Source of the DNA: Sanguibacter suarezii NBRC 16159
GTDB lineage: Bacteria; Actinomycetota; Actinomycetes; Actinomycetales; Cellulomonadaceae
Length of the DNA stretch: 64,000 bases
Assembly (NCBI RefSeq): GCF_001552735.1
Contig: NZ_BCRT01000013.1
Coordinates: forward strand, 1 to 64,000
Direction: 5' to 3'
Part shown: positions 49,882-59,265 of the stretch, one piece after another
Layout: each line of letters begins with the position of its first letter
How positions within the stretch are numbered: the stretch's first letter is position 1
Notes under the pieces: model-generated
What the model saw: only the letters and a program-made list of their open reading frames with translations
The model's database searches: none
What the model was told of the DNA's origin: nothing
Program-made: the position numbers and the translations under genes

Positions 49882-52800
49882 CTACACCAGCCCAAGGGCA
49901 CGCTCGAGCTCGTCTCTCTTCACCTCCTGCGGTACGACCACTGCGTCCTTCAGAGCCACTTTCGTGCGCAAGAGCTTGTCAAGCTTGACATCGAAAGACT
50001 CGATGTCGGGATGGATCGCCATGGGGTAGTGCACGTGCACCTCGCGCTTCTGCCCGATTCGATGGATGCGATCGGTTGCTTGTGCCTCTTTGGCTGGGTT
50101 CCAATGCCGTTCGAGGTGTATTGCATGGTTGGCCCCGACCACCGTGAGACCGACCCCAGCAGCGAGGGGAGACATGATGATGACGTTGAAGCCCTCTCGA
50201 GCTTCGAAGGTTCGAATCTTCCCCATGCGTGTATCACAACTGCCGCCAGTGGCCGCGGTATCACCGTTGACCACATCGACCCGAAGGTCGTAGCGGTCCA
50301 GGAGCCATAGTGCGAGCGCACGCTGGATCTCCTTGGACTTAGCGAAGACGATCGCCTTCTCGTTCTCGGCACGCACTGCATCCAGAATGATCCGGACGGT
50401 CACGAGCGTTCGGGCCGATTCGTCGAGGCAATCCGCAGTTCTTGGGAGCTGGCCCGCGAGCAACCCAGGGTGCAGCGACACAGCGCCGAGCTCGTGGAGC
50501 GTCTTGAGCGCGCTCCCCTTCACCGCCACTCGACCCCGATGCGCAGCTAGCACGTCGTCGTATGCCTGAGACTGGATCATCGGCATGACCTGAGGGTATT
50601 CGTGAATGCGCTTCGCTGGCAGATCCATGAGGTGGTCCTCCTTCACCCGCCGGAGCATGAAGTCGCCGACCGCCGCGCGCAATTCTCGACCAAGGCGTTG
50701 GTGCTCCTCGGGCGTTGCTTCGGCCATCGGCACAACCCACGTCTGGTGGAAACTTGCCCATGAGCCAAGAAGACCCGGCTGTGCTGTATCGATCAGCGAC
50801 CAGAAGTCTCGCAGCGAGTTTTCCACCGGTGTGCCAGTTACGAGAAGCTTGAAACGCGCCTTGAGGCCCTTCGCCGCACGCGTGGCGAGGATCTCCGGGT
50901 TCTTGGTCGCCTGCGCCTCGTCGAACACGACCACGCCCCAGTCCACCAGACCGAGTGACACCTGGTAACGCCGCAGGGTGTCGTAGGTGGTGAGGACCAG
51001 AATTCCCGGGCGGTCCAGGCGCGCCTCCCCCCAACTCTCTCCGATGCGCAGGGTCGCGTGGATCCTGTCCGCACGCACCATCCCAGCGGCGTCGAGGTCA
51101 TCCTCACTCGCCGCAGTCTCGCGGGCGGCGCCCCGAAGACGATAGTCGGCGAGCCCTCGTCCCTGAAGGACGACAATGTCGTCGAAGGGACCGTGCGCAG
51201 TCCCGAACGTCGCGGTCACTTCTTGGAGCCAGTTCTCTAGCAGTGCTACGGGCATCACGGCCAGCATGGGGCGCGGCGTACGCTCGTGGGCAAGCTGAGC
51301 CCGGTGGACCTCTGCCAACGCGACGAGGGTCATGTAGGTCTTTCCAAGCCCCATGTCGTCAGCAAGTAGCGCCCCTTGGATCCGCGAGGGGTCCCCTGCC
51401 GCGCTCGAGAGTGCCGACTGCATCATCCCCGTCATCCAGTCCGCGCCAGCAACTTGGTGCGGAAGTGGTGTGCGAGTGAGACGCCCATAGTCGACTGCGC
51501 GCTCTGGCGCCGCGGATGCCGCGCTGGCGCGGAGCGCGTCGGTGGCATCACCTGACTCGAGGATGTGCATGCCGACTGTCACGTGTCGGCCCGATCCTCC
51601 GGTGTCCACTGCTGCCATCACGTCCTCGACGGGCAACTCTGCAAGTCGTGCACGAGATGCCCGGAATGCCTCTGCGACACTACTGCGATCGGCGATGTTC
51701 ACGATCTGTTCGCGCACAGTGACGACAGCGTCCCCATTGACCCATGCCTGGGCAACGTCGCTCTCGATGGTCTCTTGCTCGCTCAGGCTCCGAGCAGCCA
51801 CGGCCAATGCCTCTGGCTCTGAGACGTGCCCCACTGTGGCGAACCAGTCGAGCCCGCTCGCTGCGGCTTCGGTGAAGGTCAGTGGTGCGATGACACCGAG
51901 CCCAGCGACGCGGACACTGAAGCGGACGTCGACATCGACGATGGCAGGGTCGTAGTACGCACCGGGGGCGCGGAGGAACTGCGCCACGTCGCCGACGGGG
52001 ATGTGAGGACGGTCACGCACTTCCTGGACGCCAGCCAGTTGGTCAGGTTCGAGCAGGACGAGCGTGGAGCCCGCACGGAGCACGGCTCCCACTGCTGGCT
52101 CGGTCGCGCCCCCCGCGACGCCGGGAAGCGGTGACGCGGACTGTGATCGGTCGAGCTGCTGCCATCGCTTGCTGAGCATCGTCGCATCGACACCAAGGCC
52201 GATCTCAGGCTCGACCGCGAGGGACCCATCACCCTGCAGCTCGACCGCCAGACCCACGCGCGTCGGGACGACAGTGGAGAACTTGTCCAGGGCGCCAAGC
52301 GACAGCTGAAAGCGTGCATCTCGCTCTGAGACGTCGTCGGAGCCTGCCGCCATCTGCCGCGCGGCCTGTAGGCGAGCAACGAGGCGGACATTCTCAGCTT
52401 CTGTTCGTGCCTCTTTGGTGAGCGCCCCATGGTCATCGAGCGCCCTCAATGCTCGGAGCGCCGGCAGGCTGAGCCTCTGCAACGCGCCGTCGACGAGGAC
52501 GACGGGACCGCGCCGGTCGGGAGCGACCGGGTGTGCGCCCGACCGCAGATCGACGTCGATGCGAAAGTCGCGAGACTCGGTCCACTTGTGCACCGTGGCG
52601 GCGAACTTTCCCGTGAAGCGCGGAGGAAGGCCAAGAAATATCGCGTCTGCATCGTCAAGGCGAGCAATCTCCTCAGCCGGGACTGAGAACCCGTCCTCAC
52701 GGGAGCTGGCGCGGCCATCTTCAGCGAGCATATCGAGGACGAAGAACTGCTCTTGAGCGCTCCGCCCAGCATGGCCGTCTCGCATGAGTCCGACCGTCTC

Positions 52801-52914
52801 CGCATCCACGACAAAGCGGGTTGCCTCGCCGTAGATGATCCGGAATCCTGGCGTCGGAGAGAACGGGTCGTCCGGCACGGTGGCCCGCCGCCGCAGTCGG
52901 TCGATCAGCCCCAT
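49882..52914 (-). CDS. zorD: ZorD, SNF2-family helicase of type I Zorya
   Basis: A 1010-aa protein. Residues ~1-470 are a family-specific N-terminal region. The SNF2 motor follows: motif I ADDMGLGKTYMTL, motif II VVFDEAQATKN, motif III LLVTGTPVENSLRDFWSL, and motifs V-VI SPLAAGVGLTVVGANHAIHL and QATDRIHRIGQKR. In type I Zorya, ZorD is recruited with ZorC to invading DNA and degrades it (established for the E. coli system). Here it is the last gene of zorABCD and overlaps zorC by ten bases. Base composition is lower in G+C than the host genes. Confidence 0.92.
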   Translation of the reverse strand: MGLIDRLRRRATVPDDPFSPTPGFRIIYGEATRFVVDAETVGLMRDGHAGRSAQEQFFVLDMLAEDGRASSREDGFSVPAEEIARLDDADAIFLGLPPRFTGKFAATVHKWTESRDFRIDVDLRSGAHPVAPDRRGPVVLVDGALQRLSLPALRALRALDDHGALTKEARTEAENVRLVARLQAARQMAAGSDDVSERDARFQLSLGALDKFSTVVPTRVGLAVELQGDGSLAVEPEIGLGVDATMLSKRWQQLDRSQSASPLPGVAGGATEPAVGAVLRAGSTLVLLEPDQLAGVQEVRDRPHIPVGDVAQFLRAPGAYYDPAIVDVDVRFSVRVAGLGVIAPLTFTEAAASGLDWFATVGHVSEPEALAVAARSLSEQETIESDVAQAWVNGDAVVTVREQIVNIADRSSVAEAFRASRARLAELPVEDVMAAVDTGGSGRHVTVGMHILESGDATDALRASAASAAPERAVDYGRLTRTPLPHQVAGADWMTGMMQSALSSAAGDPSRIQGALLADDMGLGKTYMTLVALAEVHRAQLAHERTPRPMLAVMPVALLENWLQEVTATFGTAHGPFDDIVVLQGRGLADYRLRGAARETAASEDDLDAAGMVRADRIHATLRIGESWGEARLDRPGILVLTTYDTLRRYQVSLGLVDWGVVVFDEAQATKNPEILATRAAKGLKARFKLLVTGTPVENSLRDFWSLIDTAQPGLLGSWASFHQTWVVPMAEATPEEHQRLGRELRAAVGDFMLRRVKEDHLMDLPAKRIHEYPQVMPMIQSQAYDDVLAAHRGRVAVKGSALKTLHELGAVSLHPGLLAGQLPRTADCLDESARTLVTVRIILDAVRAENEKAIVFAKSKEIQRALALWLLDRYDLRVDVVNGDTAATGGSCDTRMGKIRTFEAREGFNVIIMSPLAAGVGLTVVGANHAIHLERHWNPAKEAQATDRIHRIGQKREVHVHYPMAIHPDIESFDVKLDKLLRTKVALKDAVVVPQEVKRDELERALGLV

Positions 52915-54422
52915 GTCCAGCGTCCCTCGTTCGCCCGTCTCCGCTGCAGCTCCGCATAGTCGTTTGCCGTCATAAGCCCCCGTTCATCCACGGTGATCCC
53001 GTGATACACAAGGAAGTCCAGGAACTTGAACAGCCATTCCAGACCCCGATGGGCGACGATCAGTAGGCTTCTGCCTCCGTAGATCTCCGCGTTTCGCGAG
53101 GGGATCGTGGTTCGGAGATCGGCGCCGCTGAAGCGGGTGACACCGCGGTCCGTGAGCCCTTCGACGGCGCCACCCGTATAGACCTGCAACTTGAAGCTGT
53201 GCGAGCCCTCGACCAGCCAAAAGTCGCCGCAATCAACGTAGACGACTGCAGTGTCCGCCATGCTGGCGTCACGAAGGCGTGCCGCGTCATGGAGGGGGGA
53301 ACTCGTGCGGTGCCGGATGTCCGTCCGAATGTGATCACCGAGGATCAATCGGACATCATTGACGCGGTCCTGCTCGTACAGCCCCAGCAGGAGTCGCTTC
53401 CTGCGCTCAAGCATCCTCAGCATCGCATCGTCGTCTTTGCCCAACGCATACGACTCCACACCCTCAAGGAACCTCCGGAGATCTAGTCCACGCATCCATC
53501 TCACTGTGCGCTCGAGGTTCTCCGCAGGCACCTGTGACCACCAGGTCTTCCACCTCTGCGCCTGTCGTGCCCGCGGGTCGCCTCCAATCTCGAGAACAGC
53601 CGTCAGCCAATCTGAGCTCGGGTTCCTTGTCGTCTTCGCGGTCAGCGCCCTGAGCACCTGATGTCCAAAGTAGAGGCGATCTTCTTCGGTCGACTCCGTG
53701 CGCTGTCGAGATAGAACGTCCGACGTCACCGCTCGCAGGAAGTCGTGGTTGCCGTTCTCGGCATTCGCACGCTCGATCAGCGTCAGGTAATAGGCGTCGC
53801 GGGCTGTGCGTCCAAACCGTGAGTCCGCGTGGGCGGTCAGGTGGTTCGCCCGAAACCACGAGCTGATGTCCTCCCCCGTGGTCAAGAGGTGCTGTGCGAG
53901 CTGAAGCGGACCGGTCTGCTCCAGCAGGAATGAGTCGTGGCGATGGATCGTCTCGATGATGGTGCTGACGTGTCCAGCGCGCTGGGCCCCTACCGCGCCG
54001 CGGACGAGATCCCGTACGGCGCCGAAGAGCCCGTCGTGCCACGTATCGAGTTGATCGAAATGGGTGAAGAACAGCGTCGCGGCCTGGACCGTCGCCAGGC
54101 GAGACGTGGCCCCGCCAGCCGTCAGGAGTCGAACGGTTTCAGGTGACAAGGTTGACCGCGCGAGCGACACGTCGTTGATCCAGGCTGTGAGGACGGCACG
54201 CACAAAGCGCCGCTCGTTCAGCCTGCGGCGGAGCGTCACCCCGTCCCCAGCCAGGAGGGCGGCACGAGCTTCCGCCACCAGCTGAGCGAAGTTCCGGCCG
54301 ACGCCCGCGTTGGCGCTCACCTGAGAGGCTCGGTCGGCTCGCGCGCCCCAGGCCTGCAGAACTTCATCCGGCCAAGGCGGGAGTCGAAGAGGAGGAACGG
54401 GGACCATCTGGAGTGGCTTCAT
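52905..54422 (-). CDS. zorC: ZorC, EH-signature protein of type I Zorya
   Basis: A 505-aa protein of the EH_signature family, the DNA-binding partner of ZorD. The conserved core is SSPLHDAARLRDASMADTA followed by VVYVDCGDFWLVEGSHSFKL, which contains Glu405 and His408 of the name-giving motif. A helical first half includes RRFLEGVESYALGK and RRKRLLLGLYEQDRV. Length is close to the E. coli protein. It overlaps zorB by four bases and zorD by ten, so translation of the operon is coupled. Confidence 0.9.
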   Translation of the reverse strand: MKPLQMVPVPPLRLPPWPDEVLQAWGARADRASQVSANAGVGRNFAQLVAEARAALLAGDGVTLRRRLNERRFVRAVLTAWINDVSLARSTLSPETVRLLTAGGATSRLATVQAATLFFTHFDQLDTWHDGLFGAVRDLVRGAVGAQRAGHVSTIIETIHRHDSFLLEQTGPLQLAQHLLTTGEDISSWFRANHLTAHADSRFGRTARDAYYLTLIERANAENGNHDFLRAVTSDVLSRQRTESTEEDRLYFGHQVLRALTAKTTRNPSSDWLTAVLEIGGDPRARQAQRWKTWWSQVPAENLERTVRWMRGLDLRRFLEGVESYALGKDDDAMLRMLERRKRLLLGLYEQDRVNDVRLILGDHIRTDIRHRTSSPLHDAARLRDASMADTAVVYVDCGDFWLVEGSHSFKLQVYTGGAVEGLTDRGVTRFSGADLRTTIPSRNAEIYGGRSLLIVAHRGLEWLFKFLDFLVYHGITVDERGLMTANDYAELQRRRANEGRWTWG

Positions 54423-55213
54423 TGGGACTCACTGGTCTCCGGGGCGTCACGGACCTGACTGATCTCGTCCTCAGAGAGTCGATGCTCGGTGAAGCGAATG
54501 TCGATGCGGCGGTTGGGAGCACGGTCACTGTCGCTGTTCTGGACGGTCACGACCGGTCGGGTGTCCGCGTATCCAGAGACCGAGAAGAGCCGTTCGCCGG
54601 AGTGACCGACGAGGACGCCCAGATCGGTCGGCAGGCCATCTTGCCACAGTCGCCACAGCGCGATGGCTCTATTGGTGGAGAGGCCCCAGTTCCCCCCGAA
54701 GAGCCCATCCATCGGGACGTCATCGGTGTGCCCCTCGACGAACACCGTGTCGAGCAGCATGTACCGATCGTCCTTGAGCAGCGCGTCCGAGATCACTTGG
54801 CCGATGATCAAGGCATTTGCCTCATGCTGCGGGAGGATGTCGGAAGACCCGCTGTCGAACCCCAAGAGGTCCACCGGAACACGCAGGACGGAGGACGACG
54901 GGTCGACCTCGACGTCGATCCCCTGCCCCGCGAGGGTGTCGCGGATCTCCGCCACCATCTCGGCGCGGGCGTTCTCGCCCGTCCCCAGGCTGCTCAGCAT
55001 CGCGTCAAACCTATCGCCACGCGCCTGAGCTTGTTCGGCTTCAGACCGTGCTTGAGCGAGAGCGTCCTGCTCCTGCGACAACGAGAAGACAAGGGCGACA
55101 GCCGCCAGCATGAAGACGGTGAGGAGCGCGGTCATGAGGTCCGAGAAGGAGATCCAGACTGTCTCCTCGTTGCTTTCCTCTGGCCGCCTGCGGGCCAGGA
55201 GGCGTCTGCTCAT
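54419..55213 (-). CDS. zorB: ZorB, MotB/OmpA-like stator subunit of Zorya
   Basis: A 264-aa membrane protein. A short basic cytoplasmic start leads into one transmembrane helix, WISFSDLMTALLTVFMLAAV, with the proton-channel Asp at position 25. A short coiled linker (EQDALAQARSEAEQAQARGD) and a C-terminal OmpA/MotB peptidoglycan-binding domain (VDLLGFDSGSSDI, FVEGHTDDVP, NRRIDIRF) follow. With ZorA it forms a proton-driven motor anchored to the cell wall. It overlaps zorA and zorC by four bases each. Confidence 0.93.
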   Translation of the reverse strand: MSRRLLARRRPEESNEETVWISFSDLMTALLTVFMLAAVALVFSLSQEQDALAQARSEAEQAQARGDRFDAMLSSLGTGENARAEMVAEIRDTLAGQGIDVEVDPSSSVLRVPVDLLGFDSGSSDILPQHEANALIIGQVISDALLKDDRYMLLDTVFVEGHTDDVPMDGLFGGNWGLSTNRAIALWRLWQDGLPTDLGVLVGHSGERLFSVSGYADTRPVVTVQNSDSDRAPNRRIDIRFTEHRLSEDEISQVRDAPETSESQ

Positions 55214-56967
55214 GCGACAGCGCCGGACACTTCGGATGTGCCGTGGTCACTCAGCTCGTCGACAGCGTCGGACAGCGCTAGCGCTGCACTGACCATGGTT
55301 GAGGTGAACCGTTCTGTCTGCTCGTTCCATTCACCCATCCGGTTCGACGTCTGCTTGCTGACCTCGTCGGCGTACGTAGCAAGCCAACCCGCCATTGCTT
55401 CGGAGTGCTTACCGAGTCTGTGCTCAAGATCGGTGAGGAACTGCTCCTGCGCGTGACGCATGCCGTCGAAACCGCCGCTGAACACGCCGGACGCAAGTCG
55501 CAGTTGCTCCGCAGCCGCGACGGTCTCGCCGGTCAGGTCGCTCACTGACGCTTGCTGCGCGGCAAGGGCTCCTGCCGCCGTGCCAGTTTTCGTCGCAAGG
55601 CCATCCATCGTGCCGATCGCCTGAGCCAGCATGTCGCCAAGGCCAGTGCTCGTCGTTGCGAGGTCCGATGTCACGCCTGTGAGCGCTGCGACGACGTCGT
55701 CCATTCCGTCAACAGACGCCCCAACGAGGGACGCTGCGCGCTCAAGACCCGTGACAACCCTTGGAAGTGACCCATCGAGAAGAGCGAGTTGTCGTTCAGT
55801 TGCCTCTGTCACCGATCGCAGCTGTGCAGTCGTGGCCTCGCTGATCGTGCTCAACTGCTCGGCAGTCGCCATCCGGAGTCCATCAAGGTGCCGCGCGGCA
55901 GTCAGTTCCATCACATCCATCTGCGCGAGGTGCTGGTCCGCCTGACGCGAGAGTGTTTCGGTCATGTAGTCGAGAGTGTTTCGCATAGCATCCGACGATG
56001 ACTTCAATTGCTCGGCAAGCGAGACCCCGATCTCGCTGAACGACGCGGTCAGCTCGCCGGAAATCTCCTTGAAAACATCGGCCGACTGCTCCGCGGCCTT
56101 GCTAGCAAGTTCCGACATGATCGGTGCGAGCGACATCTGGATGGCATCGCTGACCGCACGGCTCGTGTTCTCACCGACCTGCGCCACCGACTCCTGCAAC
56201 ACACTGCCGATCTTCTCGTGCAGGATCTGGAGCGCCTCGCGCGATTCGCTCGCATGGAAAGCGATCTCCGAGAGCGACTGCTCGGGAGAGCGCATCGAGA
56301 ACAAGCCGTCGATCCTGCTCTGAAGTCGACGCACGGAGGTGGCGACACGCCCCTCCTGCATGCGCTCGAGGACGTTCGTCACGAGGCTCATCGCCACGCC
56401 CCACAATGACGCAGTAAATCCAAGGGCGGCGCCATCAACGAGCGTCTGAATGCCCGTCCGGAGTTCATCCGTGGTTGACCCGAGGTCGAGACTCCGAAGA
56501 CCGACGGTCAGACCGAAGAATGTACCGAGGAGCCCGATCGTGGTGAGGGCGGTAGGCGCGGCGTGGAGAAATCTATTGCCAAATAGGCGAGGCGCGAAGT
56601 GGTACTCATTGAAGAATTCTTCGGCGCTGACAGTATTGAAGAGCCGCCTGTCCTCGGTGACCAGCGTCTCGTCAAATTCCCTCCAAGCGTCTTTCACCGG
56701 CTCAGAACATGTCAACGATCTCGCATTCACCTCACTCCGGCGTTCCCACAGGTTGCTCGGCTCGAGTCCGTCGAGAAGGTGGTTCGTCTCCGCAACGAGA
56801 CGCTGTGCGGCTCTTGCGTGCCACCACGCGAAGCCGCTGGCATAGAGCGCGACAGCCCAGATGATCAGTACGAGAAGCGGCGTCACCGCCTCGACATCCC
56901 CACTCAGAAGCCTGTCGAAGCGGGGGATGATCAGCGTCCACAGGTCACCAAGTCCATGCTCGTCCAT
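55210..56967 (-). CDS. zorA: ZorA, MotA-like motor subunit of Zorya
   Basis: A 585-aa membrane protein. TM1 lies near VTPLLVLIIWAVALYASGF, and the MotA/TolQ/ExbB core near ALTTIGLLGTFFGLTVGL and ALGFTASLWGVAMSLVTNVL. It is followed by about 330 residues of Ala/Ser/Thr/Glu-rich helix, the long intracellular tail that transmits the phage signal. The tail is rich in heptads (SEIGVSLAEQLKSSSDAMRN). The ATG at 56967 has AAAGAGA upstream; an in-frame ATG at 56994 is possible. It is the first gene of zorABCD. Confidence 0.92.
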   Translation of the reverse strand: MDEHGLGDLWTLIIPRFDRLLSGDVEAVTPLLVLIIWAVALYASGFAWWHARAAQRLVAETNHLLDGLEPSNLWERRSEVNARSLTCSEPVKDAWREFDETLVTEDRRLFNTVSAEEFFNEYHFAPRLFGNRFLHAAPTALTTIGLLGTFFGLTVGLRSLDLGSTTDELRTGIQTLVDGAALGFTASLWGVAMSLVTNVLERMQEGRVATSVRRLQSRIDGLFSMRSPEQSLSEIAFHASESREALQILHEKIGSVLQESVAQVGENTSRAVSDAIQMSLAPIMSELASKAAEQSADVFKEISGELTASFSEIGVSLAEQLKSSSDAMRNTLDYMTETLSRQADQHLAQMDVMELTAARHLDGLRMATAEQLSTISEATTAQLRSVTEATERQLALLDGSLPRVVTGLERAASLVGASVDGMDDVVAALTGVTSDLATTSTGLGDMLAQAIGTMDGLATKTGTAAGALAAQQASVSDLTGETVAAAEQLRLASGVFSGGFDGMRHAQEQFLTDLEHRLGKHSEAMAGWLATYADEVSKQTSNRMGEWNEQTERFTSTMVSAALALSDAVDELSDHGTSEVSGAVA

Positions 56968-57084
56968 CGTGTCTCTTTCTGATCGGGTCCGCATTCACGT
57001 GGTGACCGTAGCCGCGGCAGCTACGTGCGTCTCCCCACTGGCCCTAGTGGGATCACCCCAGGCCAGCCGTTCGGCCGGGGGCGC

Positions 57085-57118
57085 CCCAGTTTACAACGAC
57101 CACAGCGGGGAAACTGGG
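57085..57118. repeat. Inverted repeat upstream of zorA
   Basis: CCCAGTTT (57085-57092) is mirrored by AAACTGGG (57111-57118) with an 18-base spacer, about 120 bases upstream of the zorA start. It may be an operator or a leader hairpin. The rest of the 377 bases between zorA and the next gene holds no gene I can support. Confidence 0.45.
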
Positions 57119-57303
57119 CCGCTCGCACTTCCCCGTCCATCAGTGAACCGCAGCGGGGCCTTGAGATCACGCAGCGATCGCCACGCCACATGGGCCGCCA
57201 CCCTCTGCAGGCACTTCAGGGGGCCAAATACCGATCGACTTGTTGGTGTGCAACTGGGTCACCCCTTTGCCGGCGGGCCGAGAACGGCGTCCCCGTGCTC
57301 ACC

Positions 57304-57339
57304 ACCGACACCGACGTCGAACTGCGACTCGGTGTCGGT
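57304..57339 (-). terminator. Hairpin after the hypothetical gene
   Basis: ACCGACACCGA (57304-57314) and TCGGTGTCGGT (57329-57339) form an 11-bp stem around a 14-base loop, five bases downstream of the stop codon of the gene at 57345-57860. Confidence 0.55.
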
Positions 57340-57344
57340 GACGA

Positions 57345-57860
57345 TCACCACACGATGGTCGTCGCCTCGCCGTCCTTCGTGTACATACCGCCCATCGGGC
57401 TCAGGTTCCCGTCGCTGAGGACCCACTCCAACGCGCGACGAGGTGACCCACCCGCGCGCACCTGGTCCAGCCACGGCACCCACCGCTCCGGATTCAAGCG
57501 GAAGCTTCGCGGGCCGCGCTCACCATCGGTCGGCCACACCTCGAACAACGGAGCATGACGGTTCACGTCCAGCGTCTCGATACGGCTCTTGATGAGCTCG
57601 GCGAGCAGGTAGTAGTCAGCAGGGGTGAACCCTGCTGCGTGAAGAGCGCGAGCGGCGTCCTTCCAGATCTGCGGAGCACGTGTGTTGCCCCCCATCACGC
57701 CCGGCGCGATGTGGACCATGATGGTCACGCCGGGGAACCATGGCAGGTGGTCGACCATGTATCGCGACCACACCGTGCGATCCGCCTCGGGAACCTCGCC
57801 CCACCCATCAACAGGGTGCAGATTGTCGGCACCTCGGGACCCAGAAAAGATCAAGGACAT
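57345..57860 (-). CDS. Uncharacterised protein in the defence island
   Basis: A 171-aa protein of no family I recognise. It begins SLIFSGSRGADNLHPVDGWG, has a hydrophobic core strand (GVTIMVHIAPGVMGG), a helical middle (WKDAARALHAAGFTPADYYL) and Trp/Arg-rich end segments (NPERWVPWLDQVRAGG). The ATG at 57860 has GGAG six bases upstream; another at 57872 is in frame. A 22-bp palindrome lies just upstream of the ribosome-binding site. Codon use is more host-like than that of the zor genes. Confidence 0.65.
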   Translation of the reverse strand: MSLIFSGSRGADNLHPVDGWGEVPEADRTVWSRYMVDHLPWFPGVTIMVHIAPGVMGGNTRAPQIWKDAARALHAAGFTPADYYLLAELIKSRIETLDVNRHAPLFEVWPTDGERGPRSFRLNPERWVPWLDQVRAGGSPRRALEWVLSDGNLSPMGGMYTKDGEATTIVW

Positions 57861-57875
57861 GGGAATCTCCATCCC

Positions 57876-57897
57876 GGAACCCGCCGCGGCGGGTTCC
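57876..57897 (-). repeat. Perfect 22-bp palindrome
   Basis: GGAACCCGCCG (57876-57886) is followed by its exact complement. It lies 15 bases before the start codon of the gene at 57345-57860, directly upstream of its ribosome-binding site, so it may be an operator or a translation-controlling hairpin. Confidence 0.6.
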
Positions 57898-58372
57898 CAT
57901 CGACTTGCCCGTCACGCGAATGCGTCGAGCCAGTTCTTCCCCTGGGGCACCCCGCTCGATGGAGGGGGTTGCCGTGCAGCCAGCCAGGTACCGACAGCTG
58001 CAACTCTTGAACCTGAGGTTGACCCTAGCCCACACCGATGAGCTCTCGCGAATCAACGGACAGTGCACAGGGCTATCGATGCGTGTCTTATTCGGTTGAC
58101 CACTGGCCCCGCGGAGCGGCCTCGGCGAGTGTCCCACAGCCTCATAGAGTGGTGAGAAGGCGCCGATTGTCGCTAAGCTGCAACGGTCGCCGCAATGTCG
58201 AGTCTCGGAGTGCGTCGCTGTTCGCCGGTGGTCGAGCTTCTGCGTTTCCGGGCAGGGCCCCGAGCGCTGGTCCGTCCGTGACGGCAAAGCGATCGCGGCA
58301 CCCAGCGACGCCCGAGCAACTCGATACCCCTCGGGGCCTCACCAGTGAGGTTCGACACATCTCCGAGTTCAA
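57898..58372. other. Region without an identifiable gene
   Basis: This 475-base stretch lies between the palindrome and the helicase remnant. Short open frames exist on both strands but none has a recognisable product, ribosome-binding site or coherent codon usage. It may be debris of former island genes. Confidence 0.4.
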
Positions 58373-59056
58373 TCAATCAAGCCCACCTGCGGCGAGCGCT
58401 TCATCGAGATCGACACCCGCGCGCTGTTCCGTGAGTGCACGCCATTCGTCGAGAGTCGCAACTCACGGCCCTTCGGCCCGAGCGCCTCGGAGATATGTCC
58501 CCTCCGCATCGCATGGAATGCGAATACGGACAGAATCAGCGGGCCAAGAAGCGCCCTTGGCGACGCGGAAGTGGAGTTCCGCGGTCGACGACGAGCGGAC
58601 GTGGGCAGATCACCAAAACGGACTCAGCTTTCTTGCGCACCTACAACTCTTTCAAGATCAGGCACGCCTCGATCGTCTTGCCGACACCGACGTCGTCAGC
58701 CACAAGAATCCGCGGACGGTCAGATTGCACCAGCTTGAGGATCAGTCGGTACTGGTAGTGCTCAAAGTCGACGCGACCGGAGTTGCGAGAGTGGAGGTAG
58801 TCACTGTTCTCATCGAGCAGCAACGTTGCCGTCAGTCCCGCGTGCAGCTCCGCCGCGGAGACGATGACCCGGCCGGCCTCGTGAATTCCTCGACCTGCTC
58901 CGCGAAATACCGGTGGACTGCGCCATCGCGGAAGACCGAGCACCGGGTTCTCGCTCCGACCGTGTCGACGGCGACCACTGCCCCCGTGATCTCCGAGCGC
59001 GCGACGAGACGCACCATAGCGCCGAGACCGAGCTCAGGAGATTCTCTTGTCGTCAT
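58373..59056 (-). pseudogene. Decayed SNF2/DrmD-like helicase
   Basis: The remnant of a large helicase gene. It reads GLGAMVRLVARSEITGAVV and HRYFAEQVEEF, then a frameshift, then RVIVSAAELHAGLTATLLL, DFEHYQYRLILKLVQSDRP and the Walker A box ADDVGVGKTIEACLILKEL. A TAG at 58641-58643 replaces an expected Gln codon, after which the same frame continues VRKKAESVLVICPRPLVVDR before homology ends at about 58581. The remaining ~900 residues are missing. A further coding-like piece (TLDEWRALTEQRAGVDLDE) in another frame ends at 58373 and may be the tail of a second lost gene. Helicases of this type occur in DISARM-like and other defence systems. Confidence 0.7.
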
Positions 59057-59265
59057 CGTTGATCGATCCACCTCAGAGATTCAAGCCCAGAGCGACCAAC
59101 TACATCGGGTCCATTGGGCGCCGTAGTGAGCACAAGTTGTGAGTCGGGGTCATCCCGCGTTATTTCCAGCGCTATCCTAGCGGCGGCGGCGATACGCCAA
59201 CGGACGCGCCGCTCGGAACGACATGGTGACGCGAGTAGTTCACAGATGAAAACCTGGAGGCGCGC

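Noticed and set aside
50204-50222. tRNA T-arm-like sequence (GAAGGTTCGAATCTTCC)
   Set aside because: It fits a T-stem and loop but lies inside the zorD coding sequence, and no acceptor, D or anticodon arms can be found around it.
57000-57300. Insertion-sequence remnant upstream of zorA
   Set aside because: Some wording recalls IS ends, but no transposase fragment, terminal repeat pair or target duplication can be shown.
58038-59126. 362-codon plus-strand frame over the helicase remnant
   Set aside because: The translation is Ser/Arg-rich without domain similarity, and the minus strand shows clear helicase motifs across the same bases.
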